Assembly: GCA_903772945.1 (NCBI GenBank)
Contig: CAICTM010000484.1
Coordinates: 1 to 64,000 of the forward strand
DNA length: 64,000 nt
Reading direction: 5' to 3'
Source: Seminavis robusta
Taxonomy: Eukaryota; Bacillariophyta; Bacillariophyceae; Naviculales; Naviculaceae
Each line of letters begins with the position of its first letter. Position 1 is the stretch's first letter. The position numbers and the translations under genes are program-made. Under the pieces are notes generated by a model, which did not search any database, was not told the DNA's origin, and saw nothing but the letters and a program-made list of their open reading frames with translations. Shown here piece by piece: positions 35,424 through 45,726 of this stretch.

Positions 35424-37749
35424 ATGAACAAAGAAACCATAGGAGTTGCTACAGCTTTGGCAGGAGCAACCGCAGGACTTGTCTACTTGTACACTTCAGA
35501 AAGCATGAAGGGATCCAAGAAAAGGCAAGCTATTAGTGTGTTGTGTTGGCTTTTGAATCGAAGCATTGCCCACTCATTTGTTTCCGTGATTTGGGCTCGT
35601 TTACCATCGTCAGTGACGATTTGCCAGATATCTTTCAAGATGATACGCTGGGACCACAAGTCAAGAGGGTGATTGCCAAACACATGGACAAATTCACGTC
35701 GTCCGAGTCCATCATCAAGATCGTGCGACAGGTGAGTGTCACTGCCATCACAACGGCATCGTGATGGCATCATGCTGCTCACACGTTTTCTTCCTGCATC
35801 AACCAGCTGGACTTTTGGTACTCTCAAGGGCTCGAAGAAAAGGAAATCCTTGACATTGCAGAGGATCTCAGCGAAAAGGCGACTGTCCTTTCTTCTGGCT
35901 TCCAATGCCCCAAATTGAGATTTGGGAAAACCGAGATCCAGATTCCCATTATTACATGTGGAGGCATGCGAATTCAACAGACCTGGTGTCCCGACAACTT
36001 GCAACTGGCTCCAAGCCGATCCAGAGTATTGAAGGGCCCCTGCCAAAAAAATCTCATGAATGCAGTGCGGCTGTGTCTGAAAGTGGGCATAAACCACTTT
36101 GAAACTGCGAGGGTGTATGGGACTTCCGAGGCAAGTGCAATCATATATGGATTATCTCTGATTAAAGGAAGCAACTGACATTCATGCTGTTTCATTCTCT
36201 GGATTCTAGTATCAATTTAACGAAGCTCTTGGCAGCTTGATCAGAAACGGAGAGATCAAGAGAGAGGACTTTATCTTGCAAACAAAAGTAGCCCCAAAAC
36301 CAACTCGCAAAGAGTTTGAGAAGCTCTTTGAACAATCATGGGCCAATCTCAAGGATTTGGAATACTTTGATCTGTTTGCCTTTCATTGTAAGTAGAGGGC
36401 CTCTGCCTGCATGGATTTTCCAGCAGACGCTACGTGCCCACTTACACGGTAGCTTGCATTGCCGCTTGGAAAAGGTGTCTCCACGAAGGAACAAACCGAA
36501 TGGTTGCTCGCAGAAGGCGAGGATACCTGCATGGCGGCAGTCTTGGAATACCAAAGACAAGGAAAGATCAAACACATTGGTTTCTCAACGCATGGTCCAG
36601 CGGATCACATTCTGGAACTTATCAACTCGGAAAAGTTTGCATTTGTCAACCATCACTGCCACTACATGGGTAGCTATCATGCCGAAGGAACTCCGGATGG
36701 TGTTGGTGGACACGGCAATAAACATGCTGTCAAGAGGGCTCAAGAACTCGACATGGGTGCCTTTCTAATCAGCCCCATTGACAAGGGAGGCCACATGTAC
36801 CAACCCAGTAAAACGTTTGCCCGAATATTGGGACCCAAGATGACTCCCATCGAATTTGGCATCCTCTCAGGGTTGGAATCTGGTCACCAAACCGCGAGCG
36901 TTGGTTTCTCGCGTGTGTGTGATTTGGAAGATGCCGTTTCAGCGGCTCGAATGTACACCAAAGAAGGCACGAAAGAGGCGCTAGCAGCAGCCAAGCAACG
37001 CATCGACGCCCAAATGGAAAGGGAGCTCGGGAAGGAGTGGTACGAGAAAGGATTGCTCAATCTACCAACGTGCGAGAACGAATCGACTAGTGGAACTGCG
37101 ATGGGTCACGTTCTCTGGTACGGGCAGTGGGTGGAACATCTTGCCTTGATTTCGCTTGGGAGCTTCTAGTATTCTCAGTAGTTTCTCTCCGCGTTCAGGT
37201 GTTACAATCTCATGAAAGCGTTTGGGATGTATGACTTTTGCTACGCTCGATACAAGAACCTCAAGGGGTGTGCTTGGAACAAGAAGAAAGCCTTTGACGA
37301 TAACCGGAAGGCCATGTAAGTTTGCTGGGGGCACGCAATTACAATAGCAGTTGCAGTGTCATGTGGGTGGCTTCGATTCCTCTCAAACATTATTCTTTTG
37401 GTTTTCCTGTCTTCGCAGGATCCCTGGAAACATGGGAAGGGCTTACCTTCCTGGCAAAGATTACAAGGAGGCGCTCAAGGACCACGACAACCCAGCTGCG
37501 GCACTCGCCAACATGAAACAGGTTGACGAATGGATGAAGATTGACCCCAAGGATACCAAGACACGCCGAGAAAATGGCTTTGACGAAGCATACGACTTGC
37601 GTGTGTGGGAGGAGTACGCTGGTAGTGACCCGGACGTCAAAGGTGTCGTATTGCAGAATCTCACCTTTGGCGTGCTGGGATGCGGAGGCGGGCCCACGAA
37701 GCAATCCGCTGACTTTGCGGCTAGACTGGCGCAGGAAGTAAAGAGTTGA
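35424..37749 (+). CDS. aldo/keto reductase-family protein, seven exons
   Basis: Exons are 35424-35524, 35614-35731, 35807-36130, 36210-36387, 36475-37117, 37199-37315 and 37419-37749. They sum to 1812 bases, a clean 603-residue frame. Residues 1-35 hold a hydrophobic stretch that may anchor or target it. The AKR fold starts near residue 125 (LRFGKTEIQIPIITCGGMR). NHFETARVYGTSE carries the catalytic Tyr, LQTKVAPKP the Lys, and LFAFHC the His of the usual Tyr-Lys-His set; HIGFSTHGP and FVNHHCHYMG follow as expected. The NADPH-binding C-terminal part contains SVGFSRVCDLEDAV. A ~150-residue C-terminal extension (GHVLWCYNLMKAFGMYDFCYARYK onward) is longer than in simple AKRs. Introns 1 and 3 have GC donors. 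The substrate is unknown. Confidence 0.85.
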
Positions 37750-38036
37750 GAATGCCCAGTTGGCTAGCTAGCTACATGTAGTATCGGTACTTCTTTGCTT
37801 ATCAAAAGCCTGGTCCTGTACCGGTAGCTGGCTTCCACATATCTACCAGCTCTAAACCCCGGTTTTCTTCTGACCGAGGCCAGCAATAATACGTTTGATG
37901 GCCACGTCATCGCTCAACCAATGACTCAACCACTATTTCCTTCCTCTTCGTCAAATTCTCCACAGCCTCCTCTGCTAACCACATCGTAACTCCGTTCTCT
38001 CACAAACAAATCCAAGAGGAATAACTAACAACAAAG

Positions 38037-38825
38037 ATGAAGCACATCCTGCTAGTATCCCAGCTGTTGCTCTTGGTTTCTCCTTGCTTCAGTCTGAATA
38101 GCTTGCTACCGAAATTCACATCGCCGTTCCAGCCTGCCGCCACTTCTGCCAAACTCTCCAACACTGCCATTGAACTTGAAGACAAGCTGCTGGAAGCAAT
38201 CGAGAATGTTGAGGGACGTCTTGCCAACTCGGAAGAAATCAACTCTTTGGTCCTTGCTCTAGAGAGTCAGAAAGAAGCATGTATTCCACAGCCGGCCATT
38301 GCAAAAGAAGTCTACGGTCGATGGCGATTGCTCTACACAACCAACGCTGAAACCGCGAGCCCAATCCAGCGCAAGGCTGTGGATACCAGCAAATTTCCCA
38401 TTTACCAAGATATTATTTTCAATACCGACAATCAACTGGTCGTGAGTCAGGTTGTCAAATTCAGTGATTCTGCCGAGTTGAAAGTGGATGCATTGGCATC
38501 CACATCTGCGTATCCTTTGGCGGAACTAACCGAACGCAAAAGCACCGGAACAGTGTTGGGTCTAAATATTTTGGGAGTCTCCTTGGTGGGAAAAGAGGCC
38601 GAGCCAGATCCGACCCGCCCGGATTCTAGGATTGACTTTGTTTTTGACGAAGGAAAGTTTGACTTTGGATCCATCAATGTCCCATACCCAGTTCCCTTTC
38701 GCTCTCCTCTCTTTCGGGATTGGGTCAAGGGATGGATTGATATCACTTGGTTGAGCGATAGACTTCGGATATCTCGAGGAAACAAAGGCAGCACCTTTAT
38801 TCTTGTCAAGGAGGAAGATAACTAA
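38037..38825 (+). CDS. PAP/fibrillin, plastid lipid-associated protein
   Basis: This is a 262-residue single-exon protein. A signal peptide (MKHILLVSQLLLLVSPCFS) is followed by an algal transit-like stretch rich in Ser, Pro and Phe, as needed for import into a four-membrane plastid. The PAP domain runs from about 45 to the end. It has the hallmark VYGRWRLLYTTNAETASP, a central beta-barrel with lipocalin-like spacing, and the closing WIDITWLSDRLRISRGNKGS with the conserved FxxR/WLDxxLRIxRGxxGxxF pattern. Fibrillins bind lipids and quinones in plastoglobules and thylakoids and help in photoprotection and plastoquinone storage. The length is usual for the family. The promoter region before it is short (about 290 bases). 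Confidence 0.9.
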   Translation: MKHILLVSQLLLLVSPCFSLNSLLPKFTSPFQPAATSAKLSNTAIELEDKLLEAIENVEGRLANSEEINSLVLALESQKEACIPQPAIAKEVYGRWRLLYTTNAETASPIQRKAVDTSKFPIYQDIIFNTDNQLVVSQVVKFSDSAELKVDALASTSAYPLAELTERKSTGTVLGLNILGVSLVGKEAEPDPTRPDSRIDFVFDEGKFDFGSINVPYPVPFRSPLFRDWVKGWIDITWLSDRLRISRGNKGSTFILVKEEDN

Positions 38826-39144
38826 ATATTTGTTGCGTGTAACAAACAATCTGTCTTGGCTGCTGTGTTCTGCTTGGTAAAGCGCATAACCGCCTTGACG
38901 GCGTCCTTTTTCGCAAGGAGCATCGTCGGAAGGAACATCAATAGCAACAGCGAACCACGCAGTCTGGCTTTGACGTGGCATCCCACAGTTTGGTTTCGGT
39001 GAGGACCATTGAAAGCGTACACCTTTTGAATTCAAACGCCTTCGGCATTGAAATGCTTTGTACCTGGAGCTCCCTATCATTTGATTTTTTATGAATTACA
39101 TGTATGAGTTGTTCTCTATTATTTATGCGCTACAAGCTCTCTTT
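38826..39144. other. short spacer between convergent genes
   Basis: About 320 bases between the fibrillin and RING genes. No gene or RNA feature was seen. Confidence 0.5.
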
Positions 39145-40275
39145 TTACTCTTGAATGGCTGAAACCAACTTGTTGATTGCCGTTGCTGCCTCGCACAAAG
39201 CCACGTTTTTCTTTAATGCTTGTCCTCGGAACGACGTGCGGCAAATGGGGCAGCAGCCATTCACTTGGCTTTTGTGGCTCAGGCACATGGAATGGCCACA
39301 GCGAAAAGTAGAGGGAAGTCTCTCTTCGTTCTCGTCATAGTTCATCAGGCAGATTGGGCACTCGATTGAGGAGGTGGCCTCCTCAGCGAGCTTGGACAAT
39401 TGTGGTTTGGCTCTTGGATTCTTGGGGCGGGGACGTCTCCTCTTGCCATCAGCACGGCCACTACCGGGCTTTGGGCGTCGTGTTGTCCTGGCTCTGCGCG
39501 GGTTGCCATCTGGATTGGTGTTGCTGGTTCCTGCCACGGAATTGTCGGTCACTGCGCCGGCTGCCTCTGAGTTGCTGGTTGATGTGACGACTGTCTCTGA
39601 GGTTCTGCTGCCATCAGCGATAGCCTCCGAAAGGTCAATTGACGCTTCTTCAAAAGCAAGATAAACGGATTCATCATCAGATACTTGATCTGCCAGAGAA
39701 GCTGTGTAGGCAATCGAGAGCTGCAAGAACTCCGAAAGCGACGTGCTCTCGGCTGTGGCTCTGGCTACACCTGCCATAGCGTTGCTTGATGTGATGGAAA
39801 TGCTGTCGTTTCTGGGTGGTCGGATGCGACTTGGGCGTCGGGGACTTCTGCTGCTTCCAGAGAGGCGTCCCGAACTACCGTCGCTTTCTGGTCCTGGTCC
39901 TGCCTCTCTTCTTCTGGCGGGAGCGGCAGTTGATCTTCTTCTTCGACCAACTCTGCCGCGTCGAGCATCAAAATCTGATTGCCTCGGACAAGAACCAAGA
40001 CCATGGGCGGTGAAGTCCATGCTGTCGTTATTGTAAGAAAGAAGCAGCTGGGTGTCGTCTCTGTCTAGCGTGTCTAGCGTGTCTAGCGGTATGGTGCTGG
40101 ATATGGCGTTTCGGCGCCTGTGTCTGTGTCTGCGTGCGTTGGGGGAGGTAAGATCCCTGATATCAGTTAATGAGTAGTTCATGAGAGGAGTATCTATGTG
40201 ATCGGCTTCTTGTTCGAGATACCACGAAGGATCTCTCTGTCGTCGATGTTTGTAGTGAGAATCCGTTGTTGCCAT
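39145..40275 (-). CDS. C3HC4 RING-finger protein, probable E3 ubiquitin ligase
   Basis: The start is taken at 40275 (MATTDSHYKHRRQRDP), giving about 376 residues; the frame is open to 40581 but that part looks like leader. The body is disordered and rich in Ser, Arg and Asp (RGRVGRRRRSTAAPARR), with a nuclear-localisation-like basic stretch before the C-terminus (RRARTTRRPKPGSGRADGKR). The RING lies at about 310-355: CPICLMNYDENEERLP, then FRCGHSMCLSHKSQ and CCPICRTSF, giving the C3HC4 order of zinc ligands. RING domains recruit E2 enzymes, so an E3 ligase is likely; the target is unknown. No membrane segment is seen. Confidence 0.8.
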   Translation of the reverse strand: MATTDSHYKHRRQRDPSWYLEQEADHIDTPLMNYSLTDIRDLTSPNARRHRHRRRNAISSTIPLDTLDTLDRDDTQLLLSYNNDSMDFTAHGLGSCPRQSDFDARRGRVGRRRRSTAAPARRREAGPGPESDGSSGRLSGSSRSPRRPSRIRPPRNDSISITSSNAMAGVARATAESTSLSEFLQLSIAYTASLADQVSDDESVYLAFEEASIDLSEAIADGSRTSETVVTSTSNSEAAGAVTDNSVAGTSNTNPDGNPRRARTTRRPKPGSGRADGKRRRPRPKNPRAKPQLSKLAEEATSSIECPICLMNYDENEERLPSTFRCGHSMCLSHKSQVNGCCPICRTSFRGQALKKNVALCEAATAINKLVSAIQE

Positions 40276-40845
40276 TGCACCATTGCACCTCCAGCCAGGC
40301 AAAACTGTGCAAAAGCTACCAGGTAGAGTACGACGTAGCCTCATGTAAAAGCACGACTCGTCGTTCATCCCCACGTTTGCGAGAAATCTTTTCAAAAGTT
40401 GGGGAAATAGCACTTTGAAAGTGGTCAGATTAATCCACATCTCCCAACATTTATTTCTCCTTAGCTGCGAAAGAGGGTCATTCTGGGGCAACCTGTTGAT
40501 GCCTGTTTTTAGCCGTGCTTGAAGGAAAACTTTGTGGATGCTCGAGAGAAAAAATGAGGTGCAACGAACCCGACCGAACAAAAGATAATGGTGTCGATCA
40601 AAGCATGTAGGTAAACGTAGCTATAGCACAGTGCAGTTGGTGCCTATGCATACGATTGAATCACCAGCTAGCTAGACCACAACAGAAGTGAGGCAATACC
40701 ATAACGTGCCCTACTCTATACCGCTGTCTTGCCGTACAGGTCAATGCGTCGAATGTCACCACAACTTGTTCATTGTACGTCATTATACATTATGCATCTA
40801 CTCTATGGAATGTTTTGAGATGTTTTGAGCTGTCGGCTTTGCTAG
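40276..40845. other. spacer between RING and GGT genes
   Basis: No gene is seen. It should hold the RING gene promoter and the GGT 3' end, since both genes run on the minus strand. Confidence 0.45.
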
Positions 40846-43396
40846 CTAGTATCCAACTGGAGAACCACCTTTTCGGATATCACAGACAGCCTCCATCAAG
40901 CCTGTTTCCGTGTCCACTGCCACAGCTTGGACGGTCCCAGCGTAGTCAATATCCACCAACGGGTGGCCCCGCTTTGCCAAAGCAGTTCTAGTTCGGTTGG
41001 AAACCAGCAGATTGATCTCCGAAGGATGTACAACGCTGTTCTCAAGAGTCGTGGTTGCAGCCCCGTGGTAGATTAGTTGGTTGTGGATCCGTGGTTTTGC
41101 CACGGAATCAAAGAGTGGTTTGCCAAGCAACAAGTAGTTGATGATTACCTGCAAAACGGCTGTGATGATCTTGGGGCCACCAGACCCACCAAGCACAAGT
41201 CTTAGCTGTCCGAGTCTATCCGAATCCGGGCTCGCTTGAAATACCATGGTCGGTGACATGGAAGACAAAGGCTTCTTGCCTGGTTGAATAAAGTTTGCCT
41301 CAGAAGGCTTGAGACCAAAATAGTTGGGCCTTCCAGGATTGCCAAAGTCTGGATAGAGATGGATGCCAGGTTAGACCAAGATTTCAATACCACCGACGTT
41401 CTATTGCGGCACAAGAGCACTTACCATCCATCTGATTGTTCAGAACAATACCTGTAGATTCACTGACAACACATGCACCAAACTGCGCATTGACCGATGT
41501 TGTCATTGCGACTGCGTTGCCATGCTTGTCTACCACAGAAAGATGCGACGTTCCGTGATCCTCCAAATACCCAAACGGGTCGTACAATCTTCGTCGTTGC
41601 TGTTGCTGTGGTTGTTGACTCTCCTTGAGATATCGTCTTCGATCGCCCTCTTTGGCATCAGTGGCTTTCTTTTGACCGTCTGTATCATGCAGCTGCGCAA
41701 ACCTGGCTCCTCCATAGTGAGAAAGATTCAGAATATCATCATCGAGAGTGAGTCGTCTTAGTTCCTCCATGTACGGGCCTTGCACAAGGGCGTCGACGGC
41801 ATCTTGCGTTGTCGCGTTGGTATCATTGTTGCGAATTGGGTATGCCGGATCTGCCAAACTCATTCGAATGGCAAACACATGCTTGAGAGCTTCCACCATG
41901 CGATGTACGGACAAAGTATCAGCATATGAAGCCAAGGGAGCAGCATATCCCTTGAGAAAGCGTAGTGCGCCAATAATCGCAGCACCACCAGAGCTTGGCG
42001 GCGGGACGCCTACAACACGAAAGCCAAAGACATTGTCTGACATGGCGGGTGACCGCAGTGTTGGGTAGTACTTCTCAAAGTCTTCCTTGGTCAGGATTCC
42101 TCCCTCCTTTTGAATTTCTTGTGCTAATTGTTCGGCTCTCTGGCCAGTGTACACGGCATCTGCTCCCTCTTTCATGACAGCTTGGAGCGTCTTTGCCAGC
42201 TCTGGGTTTCGCAGGATTTCTCCTTCTTTCAGGATGTGCTTCCAATCGTCATTGTGCGTCAAGAGCTTCCGCAAGGTTGGAAATCCTCCATGAGACTTCT
42301 GTTTTATTTGGAATGTACGAATGTCCTGTGCCAAGTGGTTGTACACAGGGATTCCATCTCGTGCCAACTCCATGGCCGGTTGAACCACTGTGGCCCAATC
42401 CAGCTTGCCATGCCGTGCATGGGCCAACTCCAGACCACGCAATTCTCCAGGCACAGCCACGGCTAGACCACCGTACAAGGACGCATCAGGTGGAACCCCC
42501 TCAGTTTCATACATATAAGTCGAGGCTGCTTGTCCCGCCACATCGCGACAGTCAATCACTTCCGTGATCTTATCATCTCCTTGCACAGAAACAGTATTGG
42601 ACTGGTTTCTGGCATCATGGAATTTGGGCAGCTTGTTCTCATCCTGAGTGGAAGAACTGGCATGAATCAAGATAAAGGCACCACCACCAATGCCAGAGGA
42701 TGAAGGGTTGGCGACGCCCAAGCACAAGGCCGTGGCCACGGCGGCATCTACGGCATTGCCGTCCAAGTCTCGCAACATGGATAACCCAATTTCGGAACAT
42801 TTTGGGTGATCGGCAGCAACGGCTCCATGTTCAATATCCTTCAATGATGCAAAGGATTTGAGGTCTTGCAGAGCTGATGCTTGATGATGGCTATCACACA
42901 CCTGTGGTTCTCCCGAGTAAACTGGATGTTTCTTCTCTTGACCACGTCTGCTGCTGCTTCCAACGAGAAGAGAGACTAGAGCCACAACAACCACAATAAT
43001 GCTGACAACCATTGACCGAGAGGTACAAAATCTTTTCTTTGACAAGGACGGCAAGACACGCTCTCCATCTCCAATGGTTGTATCATCCTCAAACTCTTCC
43101 TCCAGTGGTGGACTCTCATACCCTGCATCAATGGAAAAACGGCGGAACGTCTTGGACATGATGAACTCAAACATATCTTTGGCTGAATTACGTCCTCTCT
43201 GGCTACCACTCTGGCTGCTTTGAGGGCTTTGCTGGTACGACCACCTTCGAAACGATAGAGTATCGCGAGACGGAGAAAAATCGTCAGTGGCAGCAGCTTT
43301 AGACTTTGGAGGCATCTTGTTGTGTTTGAAGGAAGGAACTTGAAAGGGAGGGTAATTGCTTATCTTACGGAAGTATCTTTCTTTTGCGGAAGCCAC
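40846..43396 (-). CDS. gamma-glutamyltransferase, membrane-anchored, two exons
   Basis: Exon 1 is 43396-41425 and exon 2 is 41348-40846. The 76-bp intron (41349-41424) has donor GATG/GTAAGT and acceptor ATCCAG. Together they give 824 residues, with LNNQMD-DFGNP across the junction, the expected GGT motif NNEMDDF. The N-terminus (about 1-125) is disordered and ends in a strong anchor (SMVVSIIVVVVALVSLLVG). The catalytic core follows: SGIGGGAFILIH, VPGELRGLELAHARHG, PPPSSGGAAIIGAL, and DHGTSHLSVVDKHGNAVAMT. The Thr in that last motif (about residue 614) is the nucleophile that GGTs expose by self-cleavage. A basic Gln/Arg-rich insert sits just before it. The enzyme removes or transfers gamma-glutamyl groups from glutathione, normally outside the cell. 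A later start at 43315 (MPPKSKAAATDD) is possible. Confidence 0.9.
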
Positions 43397-45726
43397 AACA
43401 AAAAGTTATGCACAAGCGCTCTTCAACCGAAGTAATGATGCATGTGAGCATGTGAGCCATCTTGACACCGTGCTGCATCACATCTCGCCGATACAGTGAT
43501 GTCTGGTAAGCCGTTCAGCTCTCTTCCGCCAATCCAATGGGAACGAACTTGCAAAAATGAAGCGGCGGCGAGTGATGTCATCGGCCTTCTAAATTCCGAG
43601 CGACCACTCACCTCTGCGTGACATCCCACTCACCTCTAGAATAGTTTTGCCCTCTAAATCCAGTCTACTAGACTATAATAAATCTCTGACAAAACTCTAA
43701 ATCCGGCTTGATTCTCGGCTAACGCACAAACCCCACCAAGATGCGTGCAGTCTGGTTCTACGGTGTACGGTAGCACGGTAGCTACCCAGCCATTAGCTCC
43801 CGGCCCCAATGGGATTTGATCCTTCCTAACCCATTAGCTCCCATTGCAAGTTGAAAATAGAAAGTTTGAGTGCTGCAGCCAAGGATGGATTGTACGAACG
43901 CCAAAACTAGGATCAATGAACTCGCTTGAAGAACATGAGGAGAGAGAAGGGGGAAACTACATTCTTGCCTTCTCTGCAATTGTCCTCAGCCATTGGCACT
44001 TTTGCTGACATACATGACATGGGATGTGCAGAGCAATAGTGCTATCAAAGATAGCCGAGGTACGGTACTCATCTATCTTTGTGCCCTACCGTACTGTATC
44101 GGAATGCGACTGGTGGGGTTCAGCCACACACAGGGTGGTTCTGGATGTCTGGAGGAGCAAGTGAGAGTTCTCTGGTAGTCCAGTCGAGGAATAATCCTGC
44201 AGTGTGACGACTGTACCACTTAGTTGTGCGGAGCGGAAGCGGGTGATGTCTCCCTTGTCTCTTTGGTACCGGTACCGGTATGACATATGCATACAACATA
44301 CCGGTACCGGTACAGTGGCAGGATATCGTAGAGAAGAAAAGAAGGTACATGACCGTGGTGGTCTGTTTGCTTTTCGCGGCTGCAACTGCGCTGTGTGGAC
44401 TCTCATCGTTGTTTCTCCAGTTCGTCTTTGGTTTCACAGAAGCAAGACTGTGAGTATGAATTGAACAACAGTTTTTCCTATTTTATAATGTTGTTGACTT
44501 TTATAACCCTTTTTTCCGTCGCCAAGTATGCCGGCAGTTGTTTTGTCGTTTGGTCGACCCCAACCACGAAACAGATCTCGGACATGCTATAGGGAAGGCC
44601 CTTCAGGGGAAATTTGTCATTACTGTTGGACCAGATGGGGATACCGGCAAACAACGACTTGACGAGCCGTCTGTACTACTCGATGAGCATTCGGCAAGGG
44701 AGCAACCAAATTGTAACAACCTCTATGACAATGACGGAGAATTTCGCGATCTGATTCAGTTGCTCCAAAACCTGGTCAGAAAATGGTGGCCCGTTTACTG
44801 GCATGGTGACACCGGACAACACTCCGGGACGCAGCGGCTGCGGTGGAGGAAACGCCGGCGGAGGAGCCCCTGCTGTGGCGGGCTAGCAATGTGTCCAGCC
44901 TGGCCCTCCAACAATTCTCTTGGCGAAGATGAAGCTGCATTGGGAATTTTCAATGAATACATGTAGATGTACGTAGTTGCTGCTACATCCGGGGGGTGTT
45001 GTTTTGCAGTGTACTCTGAAAGAAGGTGATAAGTATATGCTATTTGTCAGATATTGTCAGACGGGAAAACATGGTACCTATAAAACTTAAAGGTGAGGTA
45101 TCCTCGCCACCAGACATTGGGAAACAGAAGTCTAAGGTACTGTTACAGAAATTACATGCTTGCTTCTGCTGCTAGCTAGCTCTCGTTCCGCAGTCATCCT
45201 GATGAGCCATGAGCTTCTTCTGCCGCAGCCGCAGACCCAAAAAGCCCCCAACATCATGCCCTGATATTAGCTCCTGATGCAAGATTGACAGTAACTGTTG
45301 GTTGAACTCCTTTCTACCGGCAGCTAGTTAGCTAGGTGCAAGAGTGGGCGGTCTTGACTTATTACTCTGCTACAACAGCTACAGTCGATCTGTCGTACTA
45401 CATGTATGCATACATGCATGCTGCTGTACTACATGTACTTTACTTTGTTTTTGCCAGACTGTGACCACTTTTGCCAGATTTTGCCAGATCCCACGCTGCA
45501 CGCACACCTTTCCACGTTTGAAGCGACATGTGAAGGAACACGACTGCTCTTCTTGGCGCAACCAGGCTCTTCTTCTTGGAAGCAAGTTCGACTTCTAGCT
45601 AGTACGGTACCAGCCAGCTAAGTTAGCTAACAAGCAATTTGACACGAAGCAGCAACCGCATTACCACAGCAACTACAATTCAACGAACAACAACAGCAAG
45701 AGCATCAGCAACAACAAGTGTCAGCC
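43397..45726. other. intergenic, one doubtful gene
   Basis: This 2.3-kb stretch holds a perfect GTACCGG palindrome (listed) and many TACCGGTA and CTAG words. From 44349 a signal-peptide-like start (MTVVVCLLFAAATALCGLSS) is followed by a possible GTGAGT donor at 44450 and a later open stretch to 44966, but no acceptor restores the frame, so I do not call a gene. The region before 45727 is rich in CAACAA words, probably the leader of the next gene. Confidence 0.45.
44266..44313. repeat. perfect 17-bp inverted repeat of GTACCGG units
   Basis: GTACCGGTACCGGTATG at 44266-44282 pairs perfectly with CATACCGGTACCGGTAC at 44297-44313 across a 14-base loop. Each arm is itself built of a self-complementary GTACCG word. 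Similar GGTACCGGTACC words lie at about 18210-18265 and 35050-35130. Confidence 0.85.

Noticed and set aside
44349-44966. A small secreted spliced gene
   Set aside because: The signal-peptide-like start and GTGAGT donor are attractive, but neither acceptor tried restores a common frame.
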